This document shows, in pieces, positions 58,459-64,000 of a stretch of DNA of 64,000 nt (positions are counted from its first letter, which is position 1; each line of letters opens with the position of its first letter). Location: contig NC_020167.2 of the NCBI RefSeq assembly GCF_000224145.3, positions 177,644 to 241,643 of the forward strand, given 5' to 3'. The stretch comes from Ciona intestinalis. Lineage: Eukaryota > Chordata > Ascidiacea > Phlebobranchia > Cionidae. The translations under genes and the position numbers were made by a program. The notes beneath the pieces were generated by a model. The model searched no databases. It saw nothing but the letters and a program-made list of their open reading frames with translations, and was not told the origin of the DNA.

Positions 58459-61400
58459 TTATTGGTTAAGTGGCGACATGATAGCAGAATGATGATCAAT
58501 TTTATTTTGAGGTTTTCCAACTACACGTGTTTGTAGTGGGTCTCTTCCATCATCCATAATATTTTTAACATGATCAACATCATCATTTACTAAAACCTTA
58601 TGCTTTCCTTGTCCCTTCCTTCGCCTTGGACCTGTTCCATATAATACATGATTAATTACTGACCATAATTAACGCTTGTTCTAATTTATTCAAAGACAAA
58701 GAAATCCTACCATCCTGATAACTAACACTTCATAGTGTTTTGTAGGCGATATAATATGATAAAACGTAACTTAGATTTATTTACTAATTACTAAGCTTAC
58801 CAATGTAACTAAGTAGCACCGGAAGAAATACAAGTCCGTGTCCCGCACCGAGCACTACCACGCATAAATACATGCGGAAGTAAAATACTTTGAATATTTG
58901 TGATTTACTGAAAGCAAGAATCACGATGCCAACAAACTTTGTTAAAGTTATTCCACTCAGTACCTGGTAACAGAAATACAGGATTAATTATCAACAATAA
59001 AACACTTCACTTGTTTTCTACAACAGCCCTGCTTGCATTTATTTTTGCACTGACAATTTAACCATCTATACAGATCTTTATCAGAGTAAAAGACACTCAA
59101 CCGCGCAAAATCTAAACCTCAAACATATGTTTGTTGAATTGAATATTCTGCAATTTCTACCAAATTTTCATGGCCTCTTACCAACTATGGTTGGGTGGGC
59201 CTTATACTAATTTAGATTTAGTAAACTGAGTTTGAGAGCAAGTGATATAGACAGTAAACACCTTGATGTTAAGATTATCAGATGTGGGTGAGGTTCCTAG
59301 CATGGTCAGCCATAAAACTCATTTTTTCCGCCAGAGTTGGCTTATTATTCCGACACCCAGGGCGTGGGTTGGGAGCAATGCTTGTTTAGTATCTTGCTCA
59401 AGGAAACGTACCCCTATCGGTTCCAAACCACATAACCACAGCAACCAACATTAACAAGTGTTTGAAACACTCACCGAACTTCCAATCTCAGCCAATGCTT
59501 CTTCTGCACGTGCAACTCTTGTTATTCGCTGACTCAGCGCAAATGCTCGAGTGATGTGAGCACAAAATTCAACAGAAATACCGACCGCCTGCATTAAGTT
59601 CATCTTGTATTAATATTATAACAAACAGTATGAAAATGTTAAATCTATTTAATATGAATGAATAAATGTAACTTGCTGGATCTGTGTGTGACCATAAAAC
59701 AATAGCTGTTATAACACTGATGTTCCGTTTTATTTTACCGTTCCAGTTTACGAGTTACCACAAATGTAACTTTGTGTGTGATTGCTTTTCTGTATGAGTG
59801 ATAATTAAGAAAACTTAATAATGACCAAGGAAACATACGCCGTCAATGGTGGCAGGGTCGAGCCTTGAACCAATTACCTCTGGTTTCCAGGCAGACGCGC
59901 TAACCACCACGTCAGGGTGCCGGACAAAAAAGTTTAAATATTAACACTTCCAGCACATACTATTATTCAACAATGTCTTCTAAACTTTAAACAATAATTT
60001 GACTTACCATGACCAAGTTGACCAGGGACACAGCGTTTAATGGGATATTCCACAAATACATTGCCCCGAACATATCAAGTAATATTAACAATATTGTCAC
60101 AACTACAATAACAGCAGAGAGCAAGTCAAATCCAAGAAGGAAAAACACAACAACAAAAATTGCAGCTAATGAAACACCTGTAAATTATGCAGCAAGTAAG
60201 TAACTGTAATAATAAAGAAGGAGGTTGCAACAATATGTATGAAACTATTCGAACACGTTTTGTGTAAAGTTTAGTTAAAGTTTACTGTCTACAAAAAAAA
60301 ACAAAACAATTATGCATAAAAACATAATAGCATGGCTGTGTGTTAAATAATAACTAATAATGCAACTGCATACAGGATAACTGACTTACCCAAGTTAAAT
60401 ATTGTGTCGTGCACAATTGTCAGATATTGTTCATAGAAAACATAGAACACAGAGTAAGGAAACACCTCAACAGTTGTATTTTGACTGATCTGCTCAGCAA
60501 TTTCATTTGCACTTCGTAAACAACCGATAAAGTCTTTTGATGTTTTTGTAAGAGTGTGATAAGCCATGAAACTTGTAGCTGTGATTTTTAAATTAAATAA
60601 ATCTTCAATTGCTATTTTTTAACAATACAAATTATATGTTAGACACAAGCAACAAAAACACACAACAATTAGCAGCCGGTTTAAATGCACAACTTTTAAA
60701 CTTCAATTTCAGGTTAAACTCTAATAATTGCAAGACATGTATTTCAGAAGGTAGCCTTTAGAATAGTAAGCAGAAACAGAAAACTTAAAAATAGTTTGAT
60801 TATTTTTTAACTGACATTTTAGAACAAAACACTTTAATTAGATTTAATTACAAACAGCATTTTATCCGATATGCAGGTGACTTCAAGGCTATTAACATAA
60901 AAACTTTTTCCCTCAAAATATACCATGTCTGGTAGTATAAGCAGCAAAGTATTTAAATAGTATGTTTGAACTATTTAGTATATACAATAGCACTGGTTGG
61001 CAATTATTACTCACCTCCTACTCGTGATTTTTTCCCTTCATCAATAACTTTAACTGAAGTTCCATAAGCGGCGTGTCCTCTGTTGAAATAGGTAAAAAAA
61101 GATAAAAAGTAGGAACTTTTGCAAAAAACTAATGGCTCGGGTACAATAAAAAGATACCTTCTAAATATAACAAAAAAAACACTTTCAATATGTTACTGTA
61201 ATACAGTGGTTCCCAAAGTTTTTTTAGTGCGACCCAAATCAGAGTTTTATGAACATCTACGATTTCGTGCCTCTTTAACATTCAAGCCTGTTTTAAACCT
61301 CCTACATGCCTAATGATCACGTGTCAATCCCTATTATGACGCAAATAATTGACGTGTAAATTGCTTTTATGTCGTAATTAATTGCCAGGTTAAACAATCG

Positions 61401-63991
61401 CTTTTATGATGCAATGAATCCACGTGTGAATGCCTACTATTTCGTAACAATAAGTCCATCTGGCTAAGAAAAACATGGTAAATATAAGGCTGAACTACAA
61501 CGCAAATCTAGCCTGAATGCTTGAAAAGAAAAAAAATGAGTTTTAATAAATTTGAGTCACCCTGGCGCGACCCATTTTTAAACCCTGTGCGACCCATGTT
61601 TGGGTCGCGACCCATACTTTGGGAACCACTGCTGTAATAAATCCCATGAATCTAATCTACTGTTCATGAATTTAGACGATTCTTATAACAAAATAAGGAA
61701 CAAGTGGTATGAAATATACAACGACAAAAATTAATGTACTGGAGGAGAAATGTGTTTCAGCAGAAATAGCACAATCAGTCTTTTATATAAATCAAATTCA
61801 ATAGTTAGACAGTTTGTACCACCTAATCCAGTCATTATGTGGATTATATTAAAATTGCTTATATGTTTATAAGGTTTGGACTACTTCATCCATCTTACCC
61901 CTTTGCGCATTTTGTCTCCGGGTTATCATTAAGAAACCACGGGAGGAATTTCATAAATTCATCCGGTGTTGGTCGACTTTGGTTTGCCGACTCCTGTGCA
62001 GATCGACACGCGATACAAGATGTTGAGACAACCTAAAAATACAGAACACATCCACTTACAATATTCAACCTACTTACCTCGGTCAACCCAACATATATTA
62101 CAATCTAGCTTTGTAATAAATCACACACAGAACCATTTTATCACAACGGGAATTATCCAACTTATAGATCAGGACATCATAGTTAATACTGAAAATATAT
62201 TGTATTCTTACCGTTGCATTACAGAAGACATCTTCTTCGCCGGTGTTGTCATGCCTACAGCATGAGGATTGTGGTTTCAACCAATCAAAATAATCATCCA
62301 ACCATGAAGATGCAGGGTAAGCAATGTGGGAACTAAATTTACAGAAATTTTATTTATCTCTTTGCATACAGTGGCAATGACCAAATTAATCAAAACGTTA
62401 AAGTAAAGGCAATTCGCAGTAAAATAACAGTCCTTAAAAACACAGTGGGGTAAAGAACACTTAAGTAAAAAAACTTAAACCCACAAATGTTAAGTTTACT
62501 TTATTTTAAAACTAATCAAGAATTTAAAAGATTTTCGGTTTGCCTTAAAGTAAAAACGAATAAAAATGCTTTAAAATAAAAATGTAATCAACTTTCCACT
62601 CACTAGTTAGGCATCTTTGACATTCTTGCAATTTGTTCAATAAGTGAATTATTATTACAACCCATGCCACCACATATCTGGTTTGCACCAGCAGCATCTG
62701 TGTAGTTCTGCCCGTCCTTTACTACAAAGTAAACTGGTGCTCCAACTGACAAGTAACTGAAAATAAATGGAACAATTAGGTCGCAACAATTGATAAAATG
62801 TTCCTAATTCCTAAAATTAAACACTTTTTCTTCATACAGAAACACCTTATGCTCCGGTAAAACAAGTATAGTTATAACTCATATATAGTACTGTGGTATG
62901 TGAGGAAGAATACCATTAGCACATATTATTTCCTAATTAAGTTTTTACAATTAATAAGTTTTTAAAAAGCAGGGACCCCAAAGCAGTATAAGACAAATTT
63001 GGTTCCCTTGTTTATTTTTATTGCAGTGCATACAGTTCCACGGGTGCCTGCCTATCCTGCCACCCCAGACTTGACCTATGAGTAATTAAATGTATTACTT
63101 GTTCATTCCATCAAAATAATCAAGCACATATGAATCTTCAGGCATGGATAATGATTGATCAAGTCCAATATCAACCTTATGCAACACAGCCCCACTGAAA
63201 CACGCAAACCCTGCAAATTAATAATATCATTGTTTCATTTTAACTGATTCAAACGAGCATCACATTTTACTCCAGGTTATTTTAAATAATATAGACATTT
63301 AAACGTAGCCAAGACCTTCTGGTCAATTTACTTTTTTTGGAGGTTTCCTAAATAGGACATTGAAACATAAGCATGCAAACATAAATCCCTTGTACTTTGT
63401 AATTGTACCTTACAAACAAAATAATAAATGCTTACCAGCGAAGATGCAAATTACTATTGGTCTAACACAGGATGATAAAACAGCAGGAGAAAAATAATTT
63501 TTCACAATTAAATAAAGAATTCCATCATTTTCACTTTCTTCATTCTCCTTGTCTTTGATACAACACAAACAATCGAATCGATTTGAATTCTAAATAAACA
63601 ATAAGCTTCAAATACTTATCTGCAAAATACTTTTAATTGTCAAGCATTTTTGAGACAAAACCTCAAAATTAAACGATGAAAGCTCTGGCTTTTTTATTTT
63701 CTAATCTGTAAGTTTTTGTAATCATGAAAACAATTTTACATTTAAGTAACAGCGCAAATTTTGTGTACTTTGCGACCACAATGCATGAAATGGTCACTAT
63801 GGTTGAAAACCAGTAATCAAGAATAGGATTTAAATTAAAAATAAAAATGCTAGCTGGAAACTTTACCTGTCGTTTGTTATCAAGGGCAAGTATGGCAACA
63901 AAACAAGATATTTGTAACAAGAAATCACAGAATATTGCAAGACCAGCCATCATGGAGAATGTACGCACAGCAGGCATTGTTGATAAACCTC
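58459..63991 (-). CDS. NPC1: NPC1 intracellular cholesterol transporter, C-terminal 556 residues (partial)
   Basis: Exons in phase: 63991-63867, 63589-63436, 63210-63099, 62756-62604, 62332-62212, 62032-61899, 61079-61015, 60578-60390, 60177-60008, 59588-59475, 58963-58801, 58631-58459; the 5' half lies beyond the window. NPC1 exports cholesterol handed over by NPC2 from late endosomes and lysosomes. Seen: the end of the sterol-sensing domain ([20 protein letters not shown]), the Cys-rich lumenal domain ([71 protein letters not shown]), [16 protein letters not shown], and the last membrane segments ([55 protein letters not shown]). The match is to NPC1 rather than NPC1L1. The tail ends IMSPLNQ and lacks the vertebrate LLNF-type dileucine signal. 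AATAAA lies about 95 bases past the stop. Confidence 0.95.
59730..59925 (-). repeat. tRNA-derived SINE in an NPC1 intron (copy C)
   Basis: Near-identical to the SINE at 56490-56685, in the same intron, with the same A and B boxes. Confidence 0.65.
61204..61631. mobile_element. 428-bp hAT MITE with perfect 8-bp target duplication
   Basis: Ends CAGTGGTTCCCAAAG, inverted at 61617-61631; ctgtaata flanks both ends (61196-61203, 61632-61639). The subterminal words gtgcgaccc and gggtcgcgaccc are typical of hAT elements. No transposase. It sits in an NPC1 intron; copy B carries different sequence at this place. Confidence 0.9.
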
Positions 63992-64000
63992 CTGAAATTG

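Overview
This is an AT-rich animal nuclear sequence with GT-AG introns and no prokaryotic features. Gene content (Tribbles, myosin phosphatase targeting subunit, R-Ras, ribosomal protein P1, eIF2B beta, NPC1), vertebrate-like protein similarity, fairly small introns and abundant short DNA transposons suggest an invertebrate chordate, most likely an ascidian of the Ciona type. The organism assignment is inference; the gene identities are read from translated exons that join in phase.

Layout. 1-2577 (minus): 5' six coding exons of a Tribbles pseudokinase, running off the left edge. 2578-7241: intergenic, with nested copies of a TA-flanked terminal-inverted-repeat element. 7242-29241 (minus): a complete myosin phosphatase targeting subunit (MYPT/PPP1R12 family) in about 24 exons, with PP1-docking motif, ankyrin repeats, both Rho-kinase sites and a C-terminal coiled coil, plus signs of alternative C-termini and an internal start. 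29242-36356: a nest of about six copies of the same repeat family, including a head-to-head pair, and one weak ORF. 36357-39371 (minus): a complete six-exon R-Ras-type GTPase. 39372-48150: repeats (tRNA-derived SINE, small hAT-like elements, a 968-bp tandem duplication, a 923-bp element with perfect 8-bp target duplications) and a 22-bp tandem array carrying six perfect CRE octamers. 48151-49810 (minus) RPLP1 and 50251-53166 (plus) EIF2B2 lie head to head, 440 bp apart. 54270-64000 (minus): 3' part of NPC1, whose last exons occur three times, separated by N gaps; this is probably two haplotypes assembled in tandem, though real duplication is not excluded.

No operon or pathway links the genes. 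MYPT, with its two Rho-kinase sites, and R-Ras both act on actomyosin and adhesion signalling; RPLP1 and EIF2B2 both serve translation and may share a promoter. The most interesting signals are (1) a second leucine-zipper-like terminal exon in the MYPT gene, homologous to the canonical last exon, (2) a possible internal first exon giving a short C-terminal MYPT isoform, (3) the CRE array, (4) the composite TA-flanked repeat family, and (5) a Met in place of Lys in the R-Ras G5 motif.
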